From positions 1 through 23,895 of the forward strand of contig CALDQY010000157.1 of assembly GCA_937911445.1 (NCBI GenBank): 23,895 nucleotides of DNA. The letters run 5' to 3'. Shown piece by piece: positions 8,546-15,199 of this stretch; positions within the stretch are counted from its first letter, which is position 1, and each line of letters starts with the position of its first letter. This DNA comes from an uncultured Rhodobiaceae bacterium (lineage in GTDB: Archaea; Thermoplasmatota; Poseidoniia; Poseidoniales; Poseidoniaceae). Both the position numbers and the translations under genes were made by a program. The notes under the pieces are model-generated. The model did no database searches. It had not been told where the DNA came from and saw nothing but the letters and a program-made list of their open reading frames with translations.

Positions 8546-8556
8546 GTATAAGTAAA
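8546..8556 (-). promoter_or_regulatory. Candidate TATA box of the TSP3 surface-protein gene
   Basis: The minus strand reads TTTACTTATAC. It lies about 27 nt before the ATG at 8523, with GGAG between the two. Its position supports the downstream start, because the upstream ATG at 8565 would precede the box. Confidence 0.4.
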
Positions 8557-8625
8557 CTGGTACATTGTTTTAACAGAAAATCATCAAATTTTCGAACATT
8601 GGCAATAGTCACAAGCCGCGTCGCG

Positions 8626-8633
8626 ATTAAATA
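8626..8633 (+). promoter_or_regulatory. Candidate TATA box of the ribosomal stalk operon
   Basis: ATTAAATA preceded by a GC-rich stretch. Transcription would begin near 8653, giving a leader of about 34 nt that carries AAGGAG at 8671-8676 before the L11 ATG at 8687. It lies between the divergent surface-protein gene and L11, with only about 160 bases between the two start codons. Confidence 0.45.
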
Positions 8634-8686
8634 GGGGAGTTTGGTCGGAGGGATGCCTACGTTCGTATGGAAGGAGTTGAGACACA

Positions 8687-8968
8687 ATGCCAAAGCCATG
8701 GACTTCGAAGCTGATTATCAAGCAACTCGGTGTACAAAAGTGCAATGGAAGTCTCGATGCCGCAGTCGAAAATTTGACCCTTGAGCAAGCAATGAATGTT
8801 GCTCGTGAGAAGGCAGATCTCGGCCACCTGACCGGAGCCGACCTCAAAGCACAGACCCGAGAAGTCATCGGAACGTGTGTCTCCATGAGAGTCAAGGTCG
8901 AAGGTCACTGGGCTAACGAAGCCCTCGAAATCATTAGCAAAGGAGAATGGGACGAGCGCTTTAATTGA
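8687..8968 (+). CDS. rpl11: Ribosomal protein L11, C-terminal rRNA-binding domain only
   Basis: A 93-residue protein matching only the C-terminal half of archaeal L11, which binds the GTPase-associated centre of 23S rRNA. Residues 6-20 (TSKLIIKQLGVQKCN) match the interdomain linker, and 30-73 the RNA-binding domain: LTLEQAMNVAREKADLGHLT, then ADLKAQTREVIGTCVSMR and KVEG; it ends EIISKGEWDERF. Archaeal L11 is usually about 155-165 residues, so about 65-70 N-terminal residues are missing. A TGA lies three codons before the ATG, the non-coding leader is only about 100 bases, and no N-terminal-domain sequence appears in any frame there. The conserved SMG is SMR (Arg68). First position in the L11-L1-L10-L12 operon supports the identity. 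AAGGAG lies 10 nt upstream of the start. Either a true domain loss or an N-terminal domain encoded elsewhere. Confidence 0.85.
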   Translation: MPKPWTSKLIIKQLGVQKCNGSLDAAVENLTLEQAMNVAREKADLGHLTGADLKAQTREVIGTCVSMRVKVEGHWANEALEIISKGEWDERFN

Positions 8969-8990
8969 ACAAACATCACGAACCGCAGGA

Positions 8991-9022
8991 GAGGTGAAAG
9001 CCTCGCTGACTGCAGAGGTGAG
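8991..9022 (+). promoter_or_regulatory. Mutually exclusive hairpins over the L1 ribosome binding site
   Basis: The sequence GAGGTGA occurs twice (8991-8997 and 9015-9021) on either side of CCTCGC (9001-9006). CCTC can pair with the first GAGG (loop TGAAAG) or, with two extra G-C pairs and a bulged A, with the second GAGG (loop TGACT). The second GAGGTGAG is the Shine-Dalgarno of the L1 gene, whose ATG is at 9028. Archaeal L1 is known to repress its own mRNA by binding an rRNA-like hairpin near its start; that this element is the site is inference. Confidence 0.5.
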
Positions 9023-9027
9023 ACGAT

Positions 9028-9672
9028 ATGGAAGAAAACATCAACAACGCCATCAAGCAAGCCATCGAAGACGCGCCAGAGCGCAAATTCGTACAATCGG
9101 TTGACATTGCCTTTACAATCAAGGATGTCGATTTGAAAAACCCAACCAACCGTATCAAGGAAGAAATCCGTCTTCCTTCTGGTCGTGGCCGTGAAGTCAA
9201 GGTCGCTATGTTTGCAGCTGGTGAGGCAGCAACACGTGCTCGTGACGCTGGAATCCACGTCATCACTCCTCCTGAAATTGAAGAACTCGGTGGAAACAAG
9301 GGTCGTGCAAAGAAGATTGCAAACCAATTCGACTTTTTCCTTTCCGAAGTACCTCACATGGGATTGATCGGTCGTTACCTTGGTACCGTTCTCGGACCAC
9401 GAGGAAAGATGCCTCGTCCAGTTCCTCCAACTCTAGACCCAGGCGTCCTTGCAACTGGTCTGCGCACCACTGTTGTTGTCAAGTCCGGGGATAAGATGAC
9501 GTTCCACGCTGTTATCGGAACCGTTGACCAATCGCAAGAGGAACTCCTTGCTAACGCCATGGAAGTCTACAACCGTGTTGTCGGACGTCTTGAGCGCGGT
9601 GCAGGCAACATTCGCTCCCTATTCGTTAAGACAACGATGGGACCAGCAACTCGAGTCGAGGTGGTTCTGTGA
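9028..9672 (+). CDS. rpl1: Ribosomal protein L1
   Basis: A 214-residue large-subunit protein of normal archaeal length that forms the mobile L1 stalk, binding 23S rRNA near the exit-site tRNA. Family signatures are present: GPRGKMPRP (123-131), LPSGRGREVKVAMFA in the first domain, the Rossmann-like domain II (about 70-155), and the C-terminal SLFVKTTMGPATRV that completes the rRNA-binding domain. The start ATG is preceded by GAGGTGAG with 5 nt spacing. The gene overlaps L10 by GTGA at its stop. L1 is a known translational repressor of its own operon in methanogens, and the hairpin at 8991-9022 is a candidate target. Confidence 0.98.
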   Translation: MEENINNAIKQAIEDAPERKFVQSVDIAFTIKDVDLKNPTNRIKEEIRLPSGRGREVKVAMFAAGEAATRARDAGIHVITPPEIEELGGNKGRAKKIANQFDFFLSEVPHMGLIGRYLGTVLGPRGKMPRPVPPTLDPGVLATGLRTTVVVKSGDKMTFHAVIGTVDQSQEELLANAMEVYNRVVGRLERGAGNIRSLFVKTTMGPATRVEVVL

Positions 9673-10685
9673 TTCCAAAGGTCATGTCTTGGAAGCGTGA
9701 CACTGTTGAGGATCTTCTCAACATCATCAACAGCGGAGAAACCCTCGCTGTTATCGACATTCACGGTGTCCCTGCTGATACCATGATTGGCATGCGTGCC
9801 GGCCTTCGTGAGAACATGGCTATCCGTGTTGCTAAGAAGCGTTTGATGCGTCTTGCTTGGGAACAAGCCGGCAAGGATCTTGATGTCCTTGAGGAGCTCT
9901 TCGATGGTGCTGTACAACCAGCCGTCGTATCAACCTCAGCATACAACTCCTTCGAGGTCTTCTCAGAATTGAAGAAGACCGAAGCTGGCCGTGCTGCAAA
10001 GCCTGGCGACGTTGCTCCAGTCGACATCATCGTCGAGAAGCAAGACACTGGTATGCCACCAGGTCCAATTGTTGGTGAGTTAAACTCCGTTGGAATCCCT
10101 GCAAAAATCATGGGTGGATCCGTCCACATTCAGAAGCAACATGTTGCTCTCAAGGCTGGAGAAGTCTTCGAAGGCGACCTTGGTATGCTCCTTGGACAAA
10201 TTGGAATCAAGCCAATCGTCACTGGTCTGCGTCTCTGCGGTACCTACGAAGATGGCGTTGTTTTCTCACCGTCCACACTTGACATCGACTTCGAGCAATT
10301 CGAACAAGATCTCATTGGTATGGCTGCAGGTGGATTCAACCTCGCTTGCAACATCACGTGGTTCACATCACAAACCATGCCAACATTGCTCGCAAAGGCA
10401 AGCGGAGAAGCGCTTGCTGTTGCACTTGAGGCAGCGATCACAACCGCTGAAACCCTGCCTCACCTTCTCGGACGAGCCCACCGCAGTGCTATGGGTATTG
10501 CAGGCTCGCTTGACTCCTCCGCCCTTGACGACGAACTGGCTGCTATGCTTGGCGCTGCTGCTTCAGCAGCATCCGCTGCAGCCACTGTCGAAAGTGCGTC
10601 TGATGCCCCAGCCGAGGCAGAAGAGGAAGAAGAGGAAGAGGAAGAAGAGGGCGGCTTTGCCGGTCTCGGAGATCTCTTCGGCTGA
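9669..10685 (+). CDS. rpl10: Ribosomal protein L10 (acidic P0 homologue)
   Basis: A 338-residue stalk-base protein. The N-terminal domain (about 1-110 and 185-205) should bind 23S rRNA beside L11; the intervening region (about 110-185) is the insertion typical of archaeal and eukaryotic P0; the C-terminal spine helices (about 205-290) should carry L12 dimers. An Ala-rich hinge leads to a Glu tract and the terminal motif GGFAGLGDLFG, the tail that recruits translational GTPases. The start is a GTG overlapping the L1 stop (GTGA); an ATG at 9684 is a possible alternative. Its rRNA-binding partner L11 appears to lack a domain here, which makes the stalk base worth checking. Confidence 0.97.
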   Translation: MIPKVMSWKRDTVEDLLNIINSGETLAVIDIHGVPADTMIGMRAGLRENMAIRVAKKRLMRLAWEQAGKDLDVLEELFDGAVQPAVVSTSAYNSFEVFSELKKTEAGRAAKPGDVAPVDIIVEKQDTGMPPGPIVGELNSVGIPAKIMGGSVHIQKQHVALKAGEVFEGDLGMLLGQIGIKPIVTGLRLCGTYEDGVVFSPSTLDIDFEQFEQDLIGMAAGGFNLACNITWFTSQTMPTLLAKASGEALAVALEAAITTAETLPHLLGRAHRSAMGIAGSLDSSALDDELAAMLGAAASAASAAATVESASDAPAEAEEEEEEEEEEGGFAGLGDLFG

Positions 10686-10715
10686 AACAAACACAAAACA
10701 TTGAGGTGAAATGAA

Positions 10716-11018
10716 ATGGAATACGTTTATGCTGCTATGCTACTGCACGCTGCTGAAAAAGAAATGACCGAAGACAACATCACAGCCGTTCTCAAGGCTG
10801 CTGGTGTAGATGTTGACGCATCCCGAGTAAAGGCACTTGTTGCTTCTCTCGCTGGTGTCGACATCGCTGAAGCAATGACCCAAGCCGTCGCTGCTCCTGC
10901 CGCTGCTGCAGCTCCTGCTGCTGCTGGCGGTGACGCCCCTGCCGCTGCCGAAGAGGAAGAGGAAGAGGAAGAAGAGGAAGCTGGCGGTTTCGAAGGTCTT
11001 GGCTCTCTCTTTGGTTGA
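10716..11018 (+). CDS. rpl12: Ribosomal protein L12 (archaeal P1 type)
   Basis: A 100-residue acidic stalk protein with the archaeal/eukaryotic P1 fold: an N-terminal dimerising and L10-binding helical domain beginning MEYVYAAMLLHAAEKEMTED, an Ala/Pro hinge (about 65-82), a Glu tract and the tail GGFEGLGSLFG, nearly identical to the end of L10. Multiple dimers recruit elongation factors. TTGAGGTGA lies before the start; an out-of-frame ATG five bases upstream (10711) is ignored. It closes the stalk operon. Confidence 0.97.
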   Translation: MEYVYAAMLLHAAEKEMTEDNITAVLKAAGVDVDASRVKALVASLAGVDIAEAMTQAVAAPAAAAAPAAAGGDAPAAAEEEEEEEEEEAGGFEGLGSLFG

Positions 11019-11051
11019 GTTCAAACCCAGAAACACATCGCTCTCGATCGT

Positions 11052-11068
11052 TGATGCCGAAGGCATCA
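11052..11068 (+). terminator. Perfect 7-bp hairpin downstream of L12
   Basis: TGATGCC-GAA-GGCATCA forms a perfect 7-bp stem with a 3-nt loop 34 nt after the L12 stop. No T-run follows, so it is not a bacterial-type terminator; it could mark a processed 3' end of the stalk operon mRNA. Function uncertain. Confidence 0.35.
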
Positions 11069-11110
11069 TCCGATTCCAAAGCGTTGCGTGAACTCAACCT
11101 GTGGAGGTCA

Positions 11111-11128
11111 TCTCATCCTTGGATGAGA
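11111..11128 (+). other. Perfect 8-bp inverted repeat before the next gene
   Basis: TCTCATCC-TT-GGATGAGA is a perfect 8-bp inverted repeat. It lies in the 136-base gap between L12 and the ATG at 11155, after GTGGAGG. It could be an mRNA structure or a protein-binding palindrome. Confidence 0.35.
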
Positions 11129-11154
11129 TTCGCGCAGCGTAACACCAGCATCGC

Positions 11155-11694
11155 ATGGTTCTTGCCGTAGTGATGGGTACGATGGACATGGTGCGAAGAA
11201 ACAGTCTCGATATTGAGCTGAGTGTCGCCCCTGTTGATTGCATCCGATCGCTTCGAAAACTCTGTGAAGACAAAAACTGGTCTCTTGAACGACATGAGGG
11301 CGCACGCCTTGTCGATCGTTTTGCCATCATCATGCCGATGGCTCAATCCGCACGAACCCTTGGATTGAAAGTCCTCGATGGGCCTCTGATGGGACTTGAA
11401 TTGACAGCATGGTCCGAGGTTCGAGGTTCAGCAGGAGCCGTCCATATCTGTTCATGGATTCTTCCTGGTGGTCCTCAACATCCAAAGATTCAGCATTTGC
11501 TGCAACATTGGGTTGCCAATCTCCCAAGATGTCCATGGAGATGGACGTTTGGAGAGCGATCCAAGATTGGATTCCTCCTTCCAACATGGAAGAAATCACG
11601 TCGCTCCTTTGAATCACTTGGCTTCAATACGGACAAAAACGCATGGCCATACGTTCCAACTTCAGAATGGATGAATCAAAATGAAGAAGAATAA
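11155..11694 (+). CDS. Orphan soluble protein downstream of the stalk operon
   Basis: A 179-residue protein I do not recognise. It has no signal peptide or membrane helix and is rich in Trp and Arg in its second half (about 115-155, including WVANLPRCPWRW). A TAA lies five codons before the first ATG, so that ATG is the most upstream start, but in-frame ATGs at 11173, 11182 and 11188 are possible; the last would begin MVRRNSLDIELSV, which looks like the onset of a beta strand. No Shine-Dalgarno is evident. Position after rpl12 on the same strand suggests co-transcription but does not give a function. It ends with an acidic NQNEEE tail. Confidence 0.75.
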   Translation: MVLAVVMGTMDMVRRNSLDIELSVAPVDCIRSLRKLCEDKNWSLERHEGARLVDRFAIIMPMAQSARTLGLKVLDGPLMGLELTAWSEVRGSAGAVHICSWILPGGPQHPKIQHLLQHWVANLPRCPWRWTFGERSKIGFLLPTWKKSRRSFESLGFNTDKNAWPYVPTSEWMNQNEEE

Positions 11695-11750
11695 TCCACC
11701 GAAATACATAGAGGGTTCCACCTCTTCGCACACAACAGGAGGAGAATCGT

Positions 11751-12455
11751 ATGGGCTTCATGGATGATATCAAAGAAGACCAATTGATGCAGATTCAGGC
11801 GCTATGTGTCGTCTTTTTCCTGCTTGCATTCCCTTCGTACTTCTTCCTCAAAGCTGCAGCAACAGATGAACCATCTGGGATGGGTGGAGTTGGTACATAC
11901 ACAGTCACTGGAGACCTTTCGTACATCGATTTTGACTCCGGTGAAGAAACGATTGCAGATGGTACTCCATTTGTTCTTGATTTGAACACCGATGCGCTAA
12001 GTTCAGAAGATCAAGGCAAGAATATTGTTGGTGTCCTCGTTTCAATGTCGTATGGCGAGGATGAAGAAACCGGTAATACGCCAGGTTGCATTGCTCTAGC
12101 TCCACAAAACGCCCCAGACACAATCACAGGAACTGCCACACATCTAGAATATTCGGGTACCGGAGATGGGCAAAATCAAGGAGGTGGCGGCTCCCACGAC
12201 GTAACTGCTGAATGGTATAATTCGTCGATAATTGGGACTGAAGTAGAAGGCCTCTCTGAATCCGAAATAGCGGATCAACTCGACTCGAAAGGAGCAGGAC
12301 TGGGAGACCACACAATCGAAATTTCAGTCACTGCAAACGCTGGAAATAGGCCTGGTTGTTCAAATTCAGATTCTGGAGAAACGGTCACCTACACAGTCCA
12401 ACTTATCGTGCTTGATTACGAAATTACACCGTACTTCGAAATTGAAGATATTTAA
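11751..12455 (+). CDS. Membrane-anchored extracytoplasmic protein, unknown function
   Basis: A 234-residue protein with a strong ribosome binding site (GGAGGAG, 6 nt before the ATG). After a short cytoplasmic N-terminus (MGFMDDIKEDQ) comes one transmembrane helix (about 15-34), then an extracytoplasmic, acidic, beta-rich domain. That domain has two PGC motifs (NTPGC near residue 107 and NRPGC near 203) that could form a disulfide, and a Gly/Gln loop (DGQNQGGGG) in between. A GAAATACATA element about 45 nt upstream may be its promoter. The stop is 9 bases before a thioredoxin-fold lipoprotein, so the pair is probably one operon. I cannot assign a family. Confidence 0.85.
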   Translation: MGFMDDIKEDQLMQIQALCVVFFLLAFPSYFFLKAAATDEPSGMGGVGTYTVTGDLSYIDFDSGEETIADGTPFVLDLNTDALSSEDQGKNIVGVLVSMSYGEDEETGNTPGCIALAPQNAPDTITGTATHLEYSGTGDGQNQGGGGSHDVTAEWYNSSIIGTEVEGLSESEIADQLDSKGAGLGDHTIEISVTANAGNRPGCSNSDSGETVTYTVQLIVLDYEITPYFEIEDI

Positions 12456-12464
12456 GGTGAAAAC

Positions 12465-13016
12465 GTGTCTCGAAAGCCATTCATTGCATTAGTTCTGCTG
12501 ATGTTTTTGAGTGGCTGCACTGCCGAAGAAGAACAACTCATCGATGAGGGAGGGATTGAGGCTCCTCTTGCTACAGTTTTCCCAAATTGGTCGTCGACAG
12601 CTCACGATTCAAATGAAATGAACAATTCAATGTTTGAGAACGAATCGTACGTTGCTTACTTTTCTGCTCCGTGGTGCAATCATTGTGAAACCTCATTGGA
12701 TGCTTATGATCAAGTCCTTCCTGAAGGTAAGATGATGATTTTCTCTTTCGAAACGGATGAAGATTACAGGGATATGAACGCGTGGCACAACAAGACCGAG
12801 ACAAACCTCAATCGCACGATTGACCGCCCATTCATGTTGAATCCGCCGCTCGCTCAAGCAGTTGGGATGAACAGCCTCCCATTCGTATTATTCGTGAATC
12901 CTGATGGATTCGTGTATCATGTACAGGTTGGCAAGTTTACGGATCAGGATGCAATTTCCAACCTCTGGGAATCAACGCAATCTGCAACTGTGGATGAGGA
13001 TGGCCGCTGGAACTAA
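12465..13016 (+). CDS. Thioredoxin-fold lipoprotein
   Basis: A 183-residue exported protein with a lipobox-like signal peptide (LMFLSGC, Cys18), expected to be lipid-anchored outside the membrane. The thioredoxin fold is shown by AYFSAPWCNHCETSL with the redox pair Cys71/Cys74 and by the cis-Pro motif SLPFVLFVNPDG (Pro139). It is probably a disulfide reductase, oxidase or isomerase for extracytoplasmic proteins; WCNHC is not a common thioredoxin signature. The start is GTG with GGTGA overlapping the stop of the upstream gene, which suggests coupled translation, and that neighbour carries paired cysteines that could be a substrate (inference). The stop overlaps the convergent mutase stop by four bases. 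Confidence 0.9.
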   Translation: MSRKPFIALVLLMFLSGCTAEEEQLIDEGGIEAPLATVFPNWSSTAHDSNEMNNSMFENESYVAYFSAPWCNHCETSLDAYDQVLPEGKMMIFSFETDEDYRDMNAWHNKTETNLNRTIDRPFMLNPPLAQAVGMNSLPFVLFVNPDGFVYHVQVGKFTDQDAISNLWESTQSATVDEDGRWN

Positions 13017-14407
13017 GCGAGTAATTTCTCAATGTTGATGATTGGACTGATACGCTCGTCGATGAGAGCAAGCATCTCGTCAAGTTTTTCTTTATTCAAT
13101 GCTTCAACGCGCATGACAAGAATGGGTTCCGTATTGGACTTACGAGCAAGATACCATCCTGTTTGTTCTCCATTCTCTGAGAATCGAACACGCACGCCAT
13201 CGATGGTCGATGCTTCGAAATCTGAGAATGCGTTCTTGATGGCCTCCACTGTCTCCAACTTGTCTTCTTCTGCACATGGAACTTTGACCTCTCCGGTCGT
13301 TGGAAGGTTGGGTGCAAGTCGATTCAACTCTTCACTGAAGGTTGAATCTCTACGGGACCAGAGCTCGAGGAGTCGTGCAGCGTTGTACAAGGAGCAATCG
13401 AAGCCGTACCACCCACGATCGTTCATGAAAATATGGCCGCTCATTTCTGCAGCCATCAATGAGTCTGGATGTTCAGCAAGAACACGCTTCATGAACGAGT
13501 GCCCTGTTTTGGCCATCATTGGTCGGCCACCTGCTGAAAGGATGGCCTTTTCGACGTTCATGGAACATTTCACATCGTAGATGAGGAGGTCCTTTCCTTC
13601 CTCACTACCAACGACATCGTCTGCTAGTAAAGCGATGAGACGGTCCGGATAGACAAAGTCCCCTTTCTCATCAACAGCTCCGATTCTGTCTCCATCGCCA
13701 TCAGCACCAAGACCGAGTTCACATCCATGATCAACGACTGCTTTTGCGAGGTCAACCATGTTGTATTCTCGAGTTGGATCAGCACCGTGGTTTGGTTCGG
13801 TGTTGTCCCAGTCGCAGTAGAGATCAATGTGTTCTGCCCCGATCATATCGAGCATTTTCGTCATAGCAGGGCCAGGGACTGCATTACCACAATCAACAGC
13901 GACCTTGACCGGTCGTGCCAACGTTCCTGTTGAGTCAACTATGGCTTGGAGATACGCATCCTCATGTGGGTGGTCGATGTGTTTGCCTTGCCCTTCACGG
14001 AAGTTTCCATCGAGAAAGACATGCTTCAATTCTTGAATCTCTTCGCCTGCAAGCGGCAATGTTCCTCGACACATCTTGAATCCGTTGTGTGTTGGCATCG
14101 GTAGGTGAGATGCAGTGACCATGACGCCTCCATCGACGGGTAGTGTCCAACATGCGTGATAGACGCATCCGGTTGAAACGATACCGAGATCGAGTACCCG
14201 AACGCCAGAATCGACAAGTCCCTGAATCAGATTCGACGCATAGCCTGGGCTTGATTCGCGAATGTCTCTCCCAACAGCATAGGAATCGCATTCAAGATAG
14301 GTCGCAAGTGCGCGTCCAAGTCGATAAGCGAATTCATCGCTCAATTCATCGCCCGATAATCCACGAATATCGTAGGCTTTGAAACAAGAGACTGGCCACT
14401 GTGACAT
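13013..14407 (-). CDS. Phosphomannomutase / phosphoglucomutase (alpha-D-phosphohexomutase)
   Basis: A 464-residue cytoplasmic enzyme interconverting hexose 1- and 6-phosphates, feeding nucleotide-sugar synthesis for glycans. The four family sites are visible: the phosphoserine loop TASHLP (Ser100), the magnesium site DGDGDR (236-241), the sugar-recognition loop EMSGH (321-325), and the phosphate-binding RKSNTEP (422-428). The usual TASHNP is TASHLP here, as seen in some other members. Length is normal. Whether mannose, glucose or glucosamine phosphate is preferred cannot be read from the sequence. It converges on the thioredoxin lipoprotein gene, with TAG and TAA sharing bases 13014-13015. 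Confidence 0.95.
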   Translation of the reverse strand: MSQWPVSCFKAYDIRGLSGDELSDEFAYRLGRALATYLECDSYAVGRDIRESSPGYASNLIQGLVDSGVRVLDLGIVSTGCVYHACWTLPVDGGVMVTASHLPMPTHNGFKMCRGTLPLAGEEIQELKHVFLDGNFREGQGKHIDHPHEDAYLQAIVDSTGTLARPVKVAVDCGNAVPGPAMTKMLDMIGAEHIDLYCDWDNTEPNHGADPTREYNMVDLAKAVVDHGCELGLGADGDGDRIGAVDEKGDFVYPDRLIALLADDVVGSEEGKDLLIYDVKCSMNVEKAILSAGGRPMMAKTGHSFMKRVLAEHPDSLMAAEMSGHIFMNDRGWYGFDCSLYNAARLLELWSRRDSTFSEELNRLAPNLPTTGEVKVPCAEEDKLETVEAIKNAFSDFEASTIDGVRVRFSENGEQTGWYLARKSNTEPILVMRVEALNKEKLDEMLALIDERISPIINIEKLLA

Positions 14408-14431
14408 AGTTGCCCGTTGTACAAGTTACAT

Positions 14432-15079
14432 TCAAGCGTTTTGAGTGCAGGATTCGGGTTTCTCATCTTCGTAGGAAGTTGAAACAACGCTGTACTCGTA
14501 TGTGTTTTCTACTACTGAGGTTCGTAGCAATAGTACGCATTGGTCTTCACTTATTTCTTGTTCAACATCGTTGATGAGAATTGACTGCCAATGCCACCAC
14601 ATTCCGTTTTCGTCTTCTGTCATAGTGAACTTGACATTTTGAACAATCAATTGCGAAGAAACCTGTTGACTAGAATCAATGTAGTTCAACTGTGAAACAA
14701 GTGTTAAGCCATCCCCGTCGGTTGTCCACGTGGTTTGCATTTGAATTTCATGAATCATCTCTCCATCACCAACAAAGTTGAGAATTTCTCCATCCGCTTT
14801 CATCCATTTCCCTTCGACCGGATCAACGGGTTCTGGAATCATAAATATCAACGTAAATGCAAATATAATAAACAGACCAACTGATATCGAATATGCAGTC
14901 TGCCTTTGCAGTAATACTTCCTTACTTTTCTTGTAAAATGGATGGCTCTTTAGATCTTGAACCACTTCCGTGAACTGTTTCTTCCTGGGTAGAGGTGCAT
15001 AATACAAGTCATAACCAGATGGTTTTGCTTCCTCTGGCAGATCCTGTGGATGCTGATTCTCGACACTTTCAAGATTCAA
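14432..15079 (-). CDS. One-helix membrane protein with extracytoplasmic beta domain
   Basis: A 215-residue protein of unknown family. A hydrophilic cytoplasmic N-terminus (1-60) contains YDLYYAPLPRKKQ; one helix follows (about 61-81), then an extracytoplasmic domain beginning with EGKWMKADGEILNFVGDGEM, with alternating strands reminiscent of small lipocalin-like stress domains. Two cysteines (in DQC and ESC) could pair. The start is TTG with GGAG eight bases upstream on the minus strand; a five-codon ATG frame just upstream ends at this TTG and was discounted. It is transcribed away from the TSP3 operon, from a shared divergent promoter region. Confidence 0.75.
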   Translation of the reverse strand: MNLESVENQHPQDLPEEAKPSGYDLYYAPLPRKKQFTEVVQDLKSHPFYKKSKEVLLQRQTAYSISVGLFIIFAFTLIFMIPEPVDPVEGKWMKADGEILNFVGDGEMIHEIQMQTTWTTDGDGLTLVSQLNYIDSSQQVSSQLIVQNVKFTMTEDENGMWWHWQSILINDVEQEISEDQCVLLLRTSVVENTYEYSVVSTSYEDEKPESCTQNA

Positions 15080-15199
15080 TTTGAACTCTCCATTTCAGTC
15101 AAACTTAGACCTACTATTTGCGGCGAAAACGACACTATTCTTTAATTTTCGTATGCCCTAAAAATCGGAAGTTCTAAACTTAGTACGAATCTGGAACAG
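15080..15199. promoter_or_regulatory. Divergent promoter region with repeated AAACTTAG
   Basis: An AT-rich 120-base gap between divergent genes. On the minus strand, CGAAAATTAAAG (15139-15150) could be BRE/TATA for the left gene, leaving a short leader with its GGAG. On the plus strand, CCTAAAAATC (about 15158) or TAAACTTAGTA (about 15175) fits the right gene starting at 15200 or 15209. The octamer AAACTTAG occurs at 15101-15108 and 15176-15183, one near each end, and may bind a shared regulator (inference). Confidence 0.4.

Noticed and set aside
8653..8784. A 43-codon frame starting at the predicted transcription start of the stalk operon and overlapping L11 out of frame.
   Set aside because: Its start coincides with the predicted leaderless position, but the product is of no recognisable type and the L11 frame over the same bases is clearly coding.
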